From contig OY292278.1 in NCBI GenBank assembly GCA_958496175.1, positions 12,896,001 to 12,960,000 on the forward strand: a stretch of 64,000 nt of DNA, given 5' to 3'. A program made the position numbers and the translations under genes. Positions 46,088-58,320 of the stretch are shown one piece after another. The first letter of the stretch is position 1. Each line of letters begins with the position of its first letter. The notes beneath the pieces were generated by a model. The model was not told the origin of the DNA and searched no databases. It saw nothing but the letters and a program-made list of their open reading frames with translations. The DNA comes from Sisyra terminalis. Taxonomy: Eukaryota; Arthropoda; Insecta; Neuroptera; Sisyridae.

Positions 46088-47707
46088 ATTTAAACTCCAT
46101 TTGAATGGCCTAGGATTAATTAATTCGTAGACAATCCTAAACTATTCCTTATACAAACCAACTTTTATCGTGTAAGTGATCCTTTTTTAAGTATATTTGA
46201 TTAATAATATTGAAAAAAAAAGTTGTTTTGGAATCGTGGATGATAAAAAATGACTTATTTTTTACTCATCAAGTGCATTGAGATACTAAATATTTTAACC
46301 AATATTTTCCAATTCTTTAAAAACTCAACTAAATAGTAATTGATTCCCCTTTTTTCACCAATTTTTGTTAAGACTGTATGAATAAATTCCTCAGATATTC
46401 TTGAAATGCTGTGTTGGAACAAATACGACAGCTTTCCACCATTATAAACAAGTGAGCTAATCCTCAGATTTCGAGAAGCGTAGAAATATAATATGTAAGT
46501 TAAATCTAAGAAAGTGAATTCCCTTGCGATGGAACGACCAAACGCCTCTGTATCCGTCGTTATCTTCTATTCTAGGTCGTCCACTGTGCAACATTAAGAC
46601 CACTGAAACGACCATTATAAATGAGCTTTTAACTGCACCACAAAGATTTCACAACTTTATGAAAGCAAGATTTGATTGTGCGATAGTGTGCTACTTTTCT
46701 AACTTCACACATTTTAAATTCTCTAAATTCCATGACTTGAACAAACTAAAAAAAAATTATGAAAAAAATATTTGGTCAATAATTTTAATATAAAATGTTC
46801 CAATAGTATTCCTACCTAGGTTATGTTAAAGTATAGTTTCAGTTTACTCACTTTAACATAATTTACTGACCAAATTTACTAATGTCAATGTTTCCTGATT
46901 TTCTTTTACGCCAATCGATTTTTAGTGATACATTTGGCAAAGTGGAATACAACGTGGGTCGAACAAATTAAAAATGTATGCTATTGAAGACAACAACAAG
47001 GATTGAATACATTTGAAATGGAGCATTAAGTAGAATTTATAAAGGTACGGTATCGAAAAGATTTGAATCATTGATTTGAAAAATAGAAAAATCAGTCAAG
47101 TGCAATTTGAAAATCTATTTCTCTTTACAAAATAGTAAAACAATGGCTGGGAAAATAAATATTAAAATCCGTACTTTTAAAAGAGTGTTTCCATTTAAAT
47201 AAAATTGTTACATAACTATCGCTTTGTTCTCTTATGGTCTTAACCATTTTGCGTTTTTAACTAATTGTAAGTAATGCTTGAGGTATCCACTTTGTTGGCA
47301 CTTTTCATTGTAAATTATTTCAAAATGTGGGCAGTTACTATGAATGAAATGATCTTCATATTTCTTGAAAGCTTTAAGCAGATTTCTTGAGAGTACTTGA
47401 CTATAGTTGATATCTGAGAACTAACGGTTGTTTTATTTTTAACTTATCCTTAATTGGCTTTCCACAATAGCCTCAACTGGCCTATTTTTTACATAGAAAA
47501 AAGTAAAAAAGCGAGTTTGAATAAGGAACCTTATATATTTTTACCTAATATCGCTATGTGAAAGCTTTATTACAGGTAATGGTAGTTTATATTCCTTTTC
47601 TCTGGTCCCAAATTCAGAAGTTTTCTTTAATTATATTATACCATATACATTTTTATTGTAAAATTAAATTTTGAGCTTTTTTCCTCTAGTAATTAGACTA
47701 ATACCAA
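46088..47707. other. Mostly non-coding stretch
   Basis: No gene recognised. A 270-bp open frame at 46,524-46,793 begins with a less A+T-rich block (W-N-D-Q-T-P-L-Y-P-S-L-S-S) but shows no family motif. Confidence 0.45.
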
Positions 47708-48515
47708 TTTTCTAGTGGTGGTCATATTAGTTTTACAAGGTGCAGACATTTTCGCACTTTTAAGGGTTTTCGGAAACTTGGAAACGTAACGTAACGGAAA
47801 CGTACATACATTATTAGCTTTCAGATGGAAGTATATGTTTTAAATTTAATATATGAATAACAGTTAGCCTAGAGTATATGTCGTTTTGTGTAAAATGCCC
47901 TTTTTGCCAAGTATATGTCACATATTATATGGTTAAATACAGTATAGCCACCTACTGAAGTATGCATTATTTTGACATTTTGTGCTTGCAATACCTCTGC
48001 TCCTACTCAAATCTCAAACTTCAAATTTTAGGTGCATAATACTATCATACAGTACTATAATGGGGTGATATTTCAGATTTTTATCTGGTCCCCCACCAGA
48101 GATATTGAGCTCAGAAAATTGCAAATTTTGAAAATTTCCAAATTTTATTATTTTTTGTTTTAAAAAGGCTTAAAGTCTCAGACTTCAAATTTTGTTTTAG
48201 AATATAACTAGTACCTATTTTGTTGTAAAAAAAAGTTTTAACGTGTAGACTCTTTCCCTTCCTTCACAATCCTTCCGTAAAAATTGAAGATTTTACAAAT
48301 GAGAGCTAAAAATTTAGGATGAAATTTCACCCATTAGAATTACATTTAGGGAAAACGTCTTATTACAACCTTATAGCTTATATTTTTATGAATACACTGC
48401 TTTTAATTTCATTTTGATAGAACAAACAGGGCCTGAGAAAATCAAGTTTTTGCTAACCCTTAAAAGTGCGAAAATGTCTGCACCTAGTAAAACTAATATG
48501 GCCACCACTGGAAAA
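47708..48515. mobile_element. Non-autonomous element with ~65-bp inverted repeats
   Basis: The left arm reads TTTTCTAGTGGTGGTCATAT and the right arm, on the other strand, TTTTCCAGTGGTGGCCATAT. Both continue to TAGTTTTAC, AGGTGCAGACATTTTCGC and ACTTTTAAGGGTT. The 808-bp unit has no readable transposase. Ends of the CAGTGGTGG type are common among Tc1/mariner relatives, but the duplication is unclear: CTAATACCAA and CTAAAAACAA flank the two ends. Confidence 0.75.
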
Positions 48516-51500
48516 CTAAAAACAATAAAATTAAAATAATGATGAATTTGAACAACCAACATGTTGGGGTGATAGCACACAAAAAATCAGAATTAAAAAA
48601 ATAATCATGCTTGTATCTTCTTTGTTTTCGTAAATAATTTTAAATAATTACAATTGGTAAAGTTTTCTAGTTTTTTGTATGTCATAACTATTCTTAGAGG
48701 TCTTATGGAGAATTGGCAACTTTGGTCACGATGTTTGGTGGCCAAAAATGTACTAGTTTTCGTGTGCACTGTTATATATAATTATAAAAAGAAGTTAACA
48801 GAAATTAAATTAAAGTCAAAACTTTTTTTTATTTGAAATGAAAGTTATGAAATTAACTCCTTTTTTTTTGTACTATACAGTTACTATACTCAAGTCTAGT
48901 ACCAATTTTGTTTACCGTCAAAATTTTATTCGGAAAGAAAGCGGGAAAGAAAGGATGTCATCGATATATCGTAAATTTTTCATTTTTTTACCGCAAATGA
49001 ATATTTTGCCTTCCCATTGATCAAGATCAATTCTCATAATGAATTCGGTATCTATACATAAATGAAGAGGGAAGTACAATATTTAATCCAATCGAACCCA
49101 TGTTTCTAGGTATTTCCAATTCCTACTCAGGCTATGAATGACATGAATTTTTAAGTCTTAAATAAACGTTTGTAAAAGTTAGAAGATCTTCAGGAGACTA
49201 ACTTATAGGGAGCAAAATATAATTTGTTTTATACATAAATTCCGCAAAGTTTCTAATCACATATCATATAAGTTTAATGAGAGGAGTATCAAAGTGTTTT
49301 ATTCAAACTCTATACTCTAAACTTTTCCTATTTAGCATTAATTGCTTTAATCAATAATTCCTTGAAACTAGTTTTTCCAACCCAAATATATTTTTTATGG
49401 AGTTTATTTTAAATTAATATTTAAATATTTGACAAATAATTGACTTTCATTTTCGAATAGAATATTTCAACTTCAAAGTTAATAGTTTCAACTAAAGATA
49501 ATAATCTTGCATGTTTGTTTTACCAATTCCAATATATGTGAGTTTCATAAAATTTATTATATAGGTAATCAATATTAATTTCAAGCATATATATTAAGTT
49601 ATTAATATGTATCGAACGTTGTATGTGTAGTCTTCAATAATTTATGATGCTTTTGTAAATAAATTATTAATGCGATAAATTCTGAAAAGCCTCTAATTTT
49701 TGATGGAAGATAATTTCACGTATGATCTCTATAAAGTTAATACTTGAAAACATTTCGGTTTATTCAACTTTATTTTGTAAGTTTAAAGTTTGGTCAATTT
49801 TTACGGATTTTGCTTCAAAAGCTGGAATTTTATTTTATTTTTTTTTTTTTTAGGGAAAATGTAATAAAATAAAATGGCACTTTTTTCGTTTCAACCTTGA
49901 TATGTTCGTGTTACCATCGACGCCACACGTTGACAAATTTCATCGTATGTGAAACCGCACATAACTATTATATATTTTATTTATAACATGTTAGCGATAG
50001 CGAAAAAAAAATATTGCGTAAAACACGTATGTGTTTTTCAACAGAAAAATAAATATAATTTCTTCCGTAAAATAATATTGTTTTATTGCACAGTTTTATT
50101 TTTTTCACTAAATGTTTTGATTAATTTGAATATCAATATGGGGGGCATTAACGTACTTGTTTCGACCAATATATATACGGAAAGCTACACGCGATGAAAT
50201 TCACGGATGTGTTTTTCGTTATATCTGACAATGAGAAGTCGTTTCTAATGCCAAGACACATCTTTGTGACAAATTTACGAGACTGTTTAAAACAAATTTG
50301 CCATTTTGACATGTTTAAATGTTTTTTTACATTATTTACTATTCGTTTATTTTTTAATATGTTCACATATCCGGAGGTTTCGTTCAAATTGTGCGTTGCG
50401 AAAATTTTCTTCAAATTAACATGGATGATTAATTAAAAATTATATTTTCCATGTTCAACGGTTTTTAAAAATGTTAGTTGTTGTTTTAAATTAATTTTAA
50501 TGTTTTACGTTGATCCATTTAAATTGATTAATAAGGTACTTTTATGAACATTTGACAAAAAAAATTTTTGTGACATTTTTCTTAATAGTTTTTCTCACTA
50601 AGTTTCGAAAAATAAAAGACCATCTTCGTGCACGAAAAAAATTGCCTATTGATTAACACAAAAAAAAACATATTTTTTTTAATACGAAAGAACAATTTTT
50701 CTTTGTAAGTCATTTATTTAGACACTTTATTTCTTTCTTTTGCACTACTTGAACTCTTTTTGTTTTAAGACCATTGTTGAAAACAAAATGAACTGAATTT
50801 TTGTTTTAATTAACTTGCTTTTCCAATTTCATTCGCTCATAATTATATTCCAGGAAGTTTCCTTATAAATTTTGAGAAAATAATTATATTTATTTGAGTA
50901 AATATTAGGGACTGTACTTCATATTTTTTGAACAAAAAACCCAATTTTGGTCACCTCTAGGAAGCTATAGGTCCAAATTTTAATAATTTATTTAATTTTT
51001 ATTGCTTAGTTTCGAAACTTTAATTAGACATGCTTATGCAAGCTTTAAGCTTCTCAATAATAACGAATATAAAATTCATGGCAAATATTATGATTATTCT
51101 TTAGTCCTTAGCCTTCGAAGAATAATTTCGTTAGTTTACTGAATATATTTTGGCCTCTTTTCTCAAAAGTTAAATGGTAAGACTTAGACATAATAAGACC
51201 ATAAATTTTCCAAAGCATACTGCCAAAGCTTTCCGAACGATTGATAAAAGCTCGTCTACAGACCTGGATTGAATATAACAAAATCTTTCCAAAGTTTCAG
51301 TTCGGCTTTTGGTCTAATTATGCAACAATACACCAAATATTTAGTCTGTTACAAAATAATTGAACAAGGTTTTGAAGAGGAAAAATTTAGTGTTGTGATA
51401 TTCTTAGAGGCCCACAGCTCAATATCATAAGTCCAGATCAAGACTATGATAGCCTTGAAACTAGTATCTTAACTTCAACGGAAAGTTTAGAACCCCTTCT

Positions 51501-54277
51501 TTAAAGTATTATTTTTCAGTGTTATGAGGTACTTCTACGTAAATTTCCTATCATGATATTTAACGGTGGTAGATTAATAAATCTTAAGGTAACAAATATA
51601 TCCATTTTATTCAATCCAAAGTTTGATTGCTGCAAATAAAAAATTCCCTGTATTTACATAACCGAATTGACTTTAGAAAGCTCAACTTACCTTTATCGTG
51701 AACAAAAGTATTCCTAAATAAATTTCATTTATTTAACGACTGTTATTATAAATCACTAGCCGTTGCTTTAAAAATTTAAAATTAATATCTAAACCATATT
51801 TTTTTCCAAAACTGTGGTTAGATTATGCTTTTGAATTAAATCGAAAACGACTTAAAATTGGATGAAATTTAATTCCCATATATTTTTGAAATTTAATTAA
51901 AGTGATCTTCGAAGCGCGTACTTAAGATGCATTTTTTAAACTTTTAGATAAAGCATAATTTTATGTAAACAAATGACAAGAAAAATGAAAGTCTTTCACA
52001 ATAGGAAATTTGCATAATACTTCAACATAACTCAATTAAAATTAAAAAAAAAGCTCACTTACTTTATATTCATCTCATCCAACTTTATCTTCTATTTTTC
52101 ATATCATTTTTTCCATAGAAATTCAGGAAAAAATGTTATTTATGTTAGAAGGTTAAAAAATAAAAATTTAATTAAAGTTTGTTAAATCATTCCAACAAGA
52201 CACAATCTAAATGTAAAAAAGTAAAGAAATGCTCGCGGATTTATTAGAATATTGGAAAGACTTTGAAAATGTATTGTGAAATTTACATTTTAAGTAAAAA
52301 TCCACGCAGAAAAAATAAGTTTGTAAACACACTCCTAGAATGATGACTTGGCTGAAACTTTTCTCGCGATATTTTTTCCAATTTCTCTCCATAGAAAAAA
52401 ATAAACTATTTTGTTTGTCAACAGGAACGTAATTTTGGATCAAGTTTTATTCGCTCGCAAACTTGAAAAGTTAAATGCAACATTTATGTGAATAGAATTA
52501 TAATCATTGTCGATGAAATATGGGGAGCTTTTTTCTTTGTTTTGTCGCTTGTTCTTATTTTATCGATTAGGCCGAAAAGGCTTAATTAAATTGAAACAGG
52601 AGTAATATAAAATCGCTGATTGCCTTTAAATTGTTAAATAAGGGAAGTGGATATGGCTGGTGGCGTTTCTTTGACCTCTGTTATTTCGAATTGTGCTTGT
52701 TAGAAAAGTGGGAATAAATTTACCTGTGGGGTAATGATGACGCCATGAACGAAGCTTTCAAGAAAATTTATCTGAATTTCGCTTTCGCCTATTTATCCCT
52801 CTCGTTCGCAATGCTAAATATTGATTTTTAGTCGCCCGTGCGTATGTATGTGCTATGTTACCTCTAGAATTTTTTACGACTATGGTTCTATCGTCGGAAG
52901 TTCAACACAAAATGTTCTCTCATTTTTCCTTTTAAACGTAAAAATTAAATTCAATATGATGAATAAAATATAAACTGGTACATCAATATTCAGCGAGAGC
53001 CTATAGATATATTTTTTTTTTTAGAATCCAACAATCGATTTTACCAACTGTGACTCTGAAAGTTTCAATGGTTTTTTTTCCCCGTCTCTAGCCTATTCAG
53101 TTGAAAACAACACCGGATGGAAACGAAATTTCCATCCACTTCAACGAATGTTTCAAAATAATCTAAATTTTTAATGCCTGATTGAATTTTTAATTTCTTG
53201 GTAATAAATGGAAATTTTATTTGTGTAATAAATAATTACATGTTTTTCTTTTTACTCTGGGATATAATTTTCCCGGAAGCAAACTTTAATTAAATGAGAA
53301 ACGCTTCTGATTATCGAATACGGTATCATATTGGTGTATATTAAAATAAATCATCTCCTAAATTAATTTGCAGCACCTGATGAACTTGCCGTGCATACGA
53401 AGGTATAAGATTCTTCTCAATAAGCTCACTGGAAAAGTAGGTGAACATTTTATATCTTCAGTATGAGTTGATATCTGTCTCATAGTAATGAAACGATAAG
53501 AATGAACATTAATAAACACAAATAATTTTAAAATTAATTTTCTACGTTTTTTTGAAAGAAGAAAAATTTTTTATTTGATGCAAACGCGATAATTAAAAAG
53601 CAGAAAAGACTTAAACAAATTAAATTGTTTTAAAAGATAAGTTTTTATTCACAAACAACCACTTCTTTGTTTTTTGCAGGAACCACAATTTTCAAAACTA
53701 TTTTTTGGATGATTAATGATTAATTAAGATGAATTTTTAATGTTGATTTTGTCTTCTGCACACTATAGTGGAAACCATTGATATTCTGATATCATTCACA
53801 TTTTAAAGATGCTTTAATATTTCTCTTTTAAAATAAGCGCAAAACAGTTGTTACATTGTAAATAATTTGAAGGAATTTGTTTTCTAAAAAGCACCCACAC
53901 TATCAATGACTCAATTATGTACCTTTTTTAGTGCCTCAGTTTTGAGTTCAAAATTTAAGAAACATTATACAATGTTGTCGAAATTTTAAACTTTACCACA
54001 CAAATGGTGTAATTTTCAAATAATGTTTTACCTACTACACTTTTTTTCTGCATTGAAATTGTAAAAAAATAACTTTTTTGGATCCAATAAATTGTACTGT
54101 AGTATGTATCATTTTCAGTTTGCAACCACCAATGGCACAGTTTTCATCAAAATCAGATTTTTTAGCATAAAAAAATGATTTCGAAGTGGTAAAGTTATTT
54201 GATTAAGTTATGAAAAGCAGGAACAGGTACTGTGGTACAGAAAAGAATCGGAACTGTTATTATAAAAAATAGCTTAC
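48516..54277. other. Long stretch without recognisable genes or repeats
   Basis: Short open frames occur on both strands, notably overlapping ones at 49,949-50,436, but none matches a family I know. About 52,500-52,880 is less A+T-rich, unique and lacks stops for only short distances. It looks more like conserved or regulatory DNA than coding sequence, which is only an impression. Confidence 0.45.
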
Positions 54278-54415
54278 TTTGATTATTGACCTGTTGAATT
54301 GCCAACCTTTGGCATTCGAAGACGGTTGATTAAGAAGAAGAGCCATCAAGTTCTGTGAATAAGCTTGAATAATTTTAGCCTTTAGTTCTGGAGCTTTAGC
54401 GAACTTCAGTTTAAG
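54278..54415 (-). CDS. Candidate host-gene internal exon (46 codons)
   Basis: On the minus strand a TTATTACAG acceptor-like end (AG at 54,416-54,417) precedes 138 bases open in one frame. A GTAAGC donor follows (54,272-54,277). The exon is a multiple of three, phase 0 at both ends. The peptide reads L-K-L-K-F-A-K-A-P-E-L-K-A-K-I-I-Q-A-Y-S, then Q-N-L-M-A-L-L-L-N-Q-P-S, then G-W-Q-F-N-R-S-I-I-K. This is a balanced, amphipathic-helix composition unlike the Phe/Ile/Lys/Asn-rich chance frames around it. I do not recognise the protein. The polypyrimidine tract is weak, and no neighbouring exon was found within the window, which would imply introns of many kilobases. Confidence 0.42.
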
Positions 54416-54417
54416 CT

Positions 54418-54909
54418 GTAATAACTTGAATCGTATTTTTTGACTACTAAATACTACTACCAATAGATCCTACTAAAAATCTCAATTTTGTGGTAATAAA
54501 ACTAAACTTGTGTATTGTGTATTCATTTCAAAAAAAAAAAATTGCTTTATATAGGATAGGTTTTATAAAAGTAAGTAATAGTTACTATCACTATCTTTAA
54601 ATTCTACCCTTGTTAAATTTTCAAACTTTATAATCTTAAACTCTGGTTTCAACTCCTGCATCCATTTATTATAACTGTTTACCCAAAAGACCATGAATTT
54701 CGCAATTAAATATCTTAAAAATTGCACTTCAAGAATAGTCACAAAAACATTAAAATATAAACCACCATTATAAAATTTCGGCTTGTTATTTCAGGTAACA
54801 AAGCCTACAAGAAATGCAATAACAGTTTAAAAAAACAATAATTTTTTTTGATAATGGATCAATTTTATTTATTGTTTTTCAATTCCACTACGTTTCGTCA
54901 CATACTGTG
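54418..54909. other. A+T-rich non-coding stretch
   Basis: Nothing recognised. Confidence 0.5.
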
Positions 54910-54918
54910 ATTTCCTCT

Positions 54919-55067
54919 CAGAGTTTATAAAATACACAGGTGGCCCCATGCGCTACGTAACGTATCCAGAAGAAATTCGTATATATCGTCAGACTGATTC
55001 AAATTTCAAAATTCTTCGTATGACGTCATTTTTTTTTTGAGGCAACTTGTGTAATTTATAAACCTCG
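54919..55067. mobile_element. MITE, family 3, copy 2
   Basis: Ends CAGAGTTTATAAAATACACA and, on the other strand, CGAGGTTTATAAATTACACA. The flanks ATTTCCTCT (54,910-54,918) and CTTTCCTCT (55,068-55,076) are direct repeats with one mismatch, an 8-9 bp duplication. The body matches 45,837-45,990 inverted, including AGAAATTCGTAT and TATGACGTCA, so the CRE palindrome is kept while the CACGTG is mutated. Confidence 0.82.
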
Positions 55068-55076
55068 CTTTCCTCT

Positions 55077-55400
55077 GACATCATGAAATAATAAATAATC
55101 ACAAATGTCAATTCTATTATAGTTGCAACAAAAATTCAAATTGAGCCATGAGACCTGAAGAATATATTTTACGAATATTTATATGGGATCTGAGGATAAT
55201 GTCTTATTTAATACATCAATCATTTAACTAATATTTCTTGTAAATATTTTGGCTCTCTAAAGAAGAAACTTGACTAATCAAAAAAATATCCAAATTCTTC
55301 TTCTTTCTTCTTCAATATTCTGACAAGTAAGCTTTAAGATGTAGACAAAAAAAGGTACCAAAAAGGTACGTGATTTCTTTTCAATGGCAAACAAGTATTT
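55077..55400. other. Non-coding spacer
   Basis: Nothing recognised; a GGTACCAAAAAGGTAC tandem lies near 55,352. Confidence 0.5.
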
Positions 55401-55600
55401 TAAAAAATATTAAAACCCTCACTAATACTGATAAAATGTAGTAAAAAGTAAAAAATACATTTCTGTACATCAAAGCGAGGGGGGTTTCCATATTACAAAT
55501 TTGTAAACAAAAATGCACCCTTCGTTTGATGTACTGACATATACTTTTTACTTTCCCTGCATTTTATCAGTACAAGTAAGGTTTTAAATTTTTAAAGCTT
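55401..55600. mobile_element. Foldback MITE, ~200 bp
   Basis: The two halves are inverted repeats with mismatches: ACTGATAAAATGTAG then CTGTACATCAAAGCG on the left, and, read from the other strand, ACTGATAAAATGCAG then CAGTACATCAAACG on the right. The centre is near 55,500. No ORF; no clear target duplication. Confidence 0.68.
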
Positions 55601-57755
55601 TTATATTCATCTCCTTAGTCTTTCAATATATGTTAAATATCAATTTATGCTTGTTCATATTGATGCGTTTTGAAGGTAGGCAACATGTTATGGCAACATT
55701 TTATTTTTGCATAAAGTTAAATATTTAATTTTTGAAGAAATACTTGGTGGTTTTTAAATTTTACAACGTGTTCTAAAATTCAGTACGATAAAATGCTGGG
55801 AAGTAGGTGAAAAGTAAGATCATAAGTTTCATACCTTACGCTAAAGTGGCCTAATAGAAGCGAGATCAAAATGATGCTAAGAAAATTATTTCTTGCTTAA
55901 AAAAATTTAATTTATCGGGTTTTTGTAGCTTATATAATTTTCTGTGAAATACCTTTGTCAAAAATTGAAAACTTATCGTCAATTTTTATGTTTACGTTTT
56001 TTAATGCAAAATTTCAAAGTAATAGTTATGTGAATGGAACTTGAATCTTCCGTAGAAAATCAAAGCAAAATATATAATTGTCCAAATAAAAATTGACTTA
56101 ATATTTTGGTTGCAATTTATTTTCGTAGTTATAAACAAATTAATAATCTTCTAGATATGAAGTAAAAAAAATATTTATTCGATATTTTCAGAAATAAAAC
56201 GATTTTTTCCCAAAGTAGTAGTGAAATATATGTTTTGAAGATAAGGTACCATAAGGGATTCTGCGGGTTGCAAAGAAAAGTGTTTTTAAAATATCATGAT
56301 CATTAAAGTTAATTTTATTATAATAAATTTATAAATTTTAAGTTAAAAATATATATATTTTTTAGGGTACTAAGAAAGTTTCATTTACCATATTTTTTTT
56401 ATTTTAATTTAAAACTGAAAAGTATGAGACAAATTAAGAAGTGATATTTTGCAGAAATGAAGTTAAGCAACCATTTAAATTTCATGTTCACTAATTTAAT
56501 TAATTCAAGTAATTTGTCACATCTAAGAAAAAAAATCTAATTTAAATTTGAAACAATAATAAATGATTTGTACTAATTGGCGTAACAATATTAATTTCTC
56601 ACTTGTGTTTACAAATATAAATTGTTATTCTTTTGATTACAATCGATCTCAATCAATGAAAGTGACAGTAAATTAATGCTTTTTTAGTTTCTTTTTCTTA
56701 CTGTTCTTGCTAGCAATGACAAATAATAAATACTGCTTGGAAAAGAATCAACGTTTTGTCAGGTCAGTGATAAATAGTACAAAATCAATTCATCTCAATA
56801 ATTGTCTTGGGAAATAATTGAACCGAAAAGAAATGTTAAGATAATAAAAAATAAATCAATTCAGAGGAAAATTTAATTTAATCTTTGCGTTTTACTAAAT
56901 AGTAAAAAAGTATTGATCAATACTTAATATTTTAATTTATAATGGTAGGTACGTGTTAGTCCTGGCATAAAATTGTACTTCAACATATAAATATGAATAA
57001 CGTTACGCCATTAAATATGCAAAATCACAAATTATATAGTAATTAGTTAATTTCAAAAAAGATTTGTTTCAACCTTTTTTTTTCGAAGTCAAAGGTTAGT
57101 GAGATAAATGTTAATTTAAATGAATTAGTAATTACGGTGCGTCGCAGCAAAAAACATGAAAATTTTAATTATTGTTTAGGATTTATTTAGTGAATATATT
57201 AAAAAGTTTAGGATGTTTGTCTAAAAAACAATTACTCTAAAAAAATATCAGAAATACTATTGAACTAAGGATTTAAGTTTTTCAATTACCGATTGGGTAT
57301 TAGTTCGATGAAACAAGAAATATTTCCATTGCATTAGTAGTGATTTAATAAACTTGAAATGTAGAACGTATTTGAATTCCTTTGATAGTTACAAATTAAT
57401 TTACTTTAATTATAATTAACGATTTGCATGTGTGGTAAATACAATTCATCAGGGATCAAATTTAATTAGATCTTCATAAATCGTACTTTGAAAGTTCAAG
57501 GAAATTATAAACAAATTTAGTCAATTACGTGTTTTTTCTTTGGTAGTTAATTAATGATTAATTAGTTTATCTCTTTATTTTATATTGCTTGACATTAATT
57601 AATTAATTTTTCAAAACAAGTTTCAAGTCCAACGGGAAATAGTGGAGATGTTCAAGTTTATCCCTGTGGTATATTTTTTGTACGTTAGACATTAGATTTG
57701 AATTGTCACTTGGCTTAATACATGGTGTAAAGATACTTATGAAACTAATTGGAAG
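55601..57755. other. A+T-rich non-coding stretch
   Basis: Nothing recognised on either strand. Confidence 0.6.
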
Positions 57756-57779
57756 TTGATTCATATGGTATTCATAACT

Positions 57780-58320
57780 TGGCGGAATATTTTATCCAAC
57801 TTTTCCTTATTGACTCCTAGTAACCTTAATAACAGAGATTTATCAACATGGAAATTATCCGAAAAGAAAATATACCTGACCAAAAGATATCATAAGAAAA
57901 GAATATTGGATGGTCAATTTCTCTTGTGCAAATCAATCCTAAAGCTAGTCTAGAATTATGGTATCCAATTGTGGGAAGATATCAGCCACTTTGATTAGAA
58001 ATAACTCGCTTATAGGTTTCGCTTAAAAAAAGCTCAGGTACATTAAAATAATGTATATCTTTAATGTTTAATAGAAGAGACTAAGTCATCTAAATGGAAC
58101 TTGGGATTGGACTTTCTATCCTTACCAGCTCCTATTTGATGAAAAAAGAAGAATCATCTGCATAGTGCAGTTCTCTACTAATGACAAATATCTTTTCTTC
58201 AGCTATGTTAAGTATACGAGGTACACTAGACTGGCCAAATACTTACGAGATATTCACGACCAAAGCTACAAATTGTAATAAAGTTTTAACATTTCTGGAG
58301 CAATTAAACCTGCTTAACAT
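57780..58320 (+). pseudogene. Decayed Jockey-type RT remnant
   Basis: The clearest part, about 57,913-57,980, reads Q-F-L-L-C-K-S-I-L-K-L-V, stop, N-Y-G-I-Q-L-W-E. This is the thumb motif LLYKxILxPxWxYGIQLWG. Upstream, N-N-R-D-L-S-T-W-K and downstream pieces up to about 58,300 are loosely consistent with the same ORF but full of stops. It is the oldest-looking RT remnant of the window. Confidence 0.6.

Noticed and set aside
46524..46793. 89-codon ORF beginning W-N-D-Q-T-P-L-Y-P
   Set aside because: It resembles no family firmly; the second half is low-complexity and A+T-rich.
49949..50436. Overlapping ORFs of 80-88 codons on both strands
   Set aside because: Two strands open over the same bases suggests chance or compositional bias; no recognisable motif in either translation.
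53387..53420. CTGATGA string as a further hammerhead
   Set aside because: It is followed by CGAAGG rather than GAAA, no stem II pairs and there is no palindromic stem III.
54260..54463. Minus-strand 67-codon ORF taken as a whole single-exon gene
   Set aside because: Only the central 46 codons look protein-like; the ends read through splice-site-like sequence, so an internal exon is the better model.
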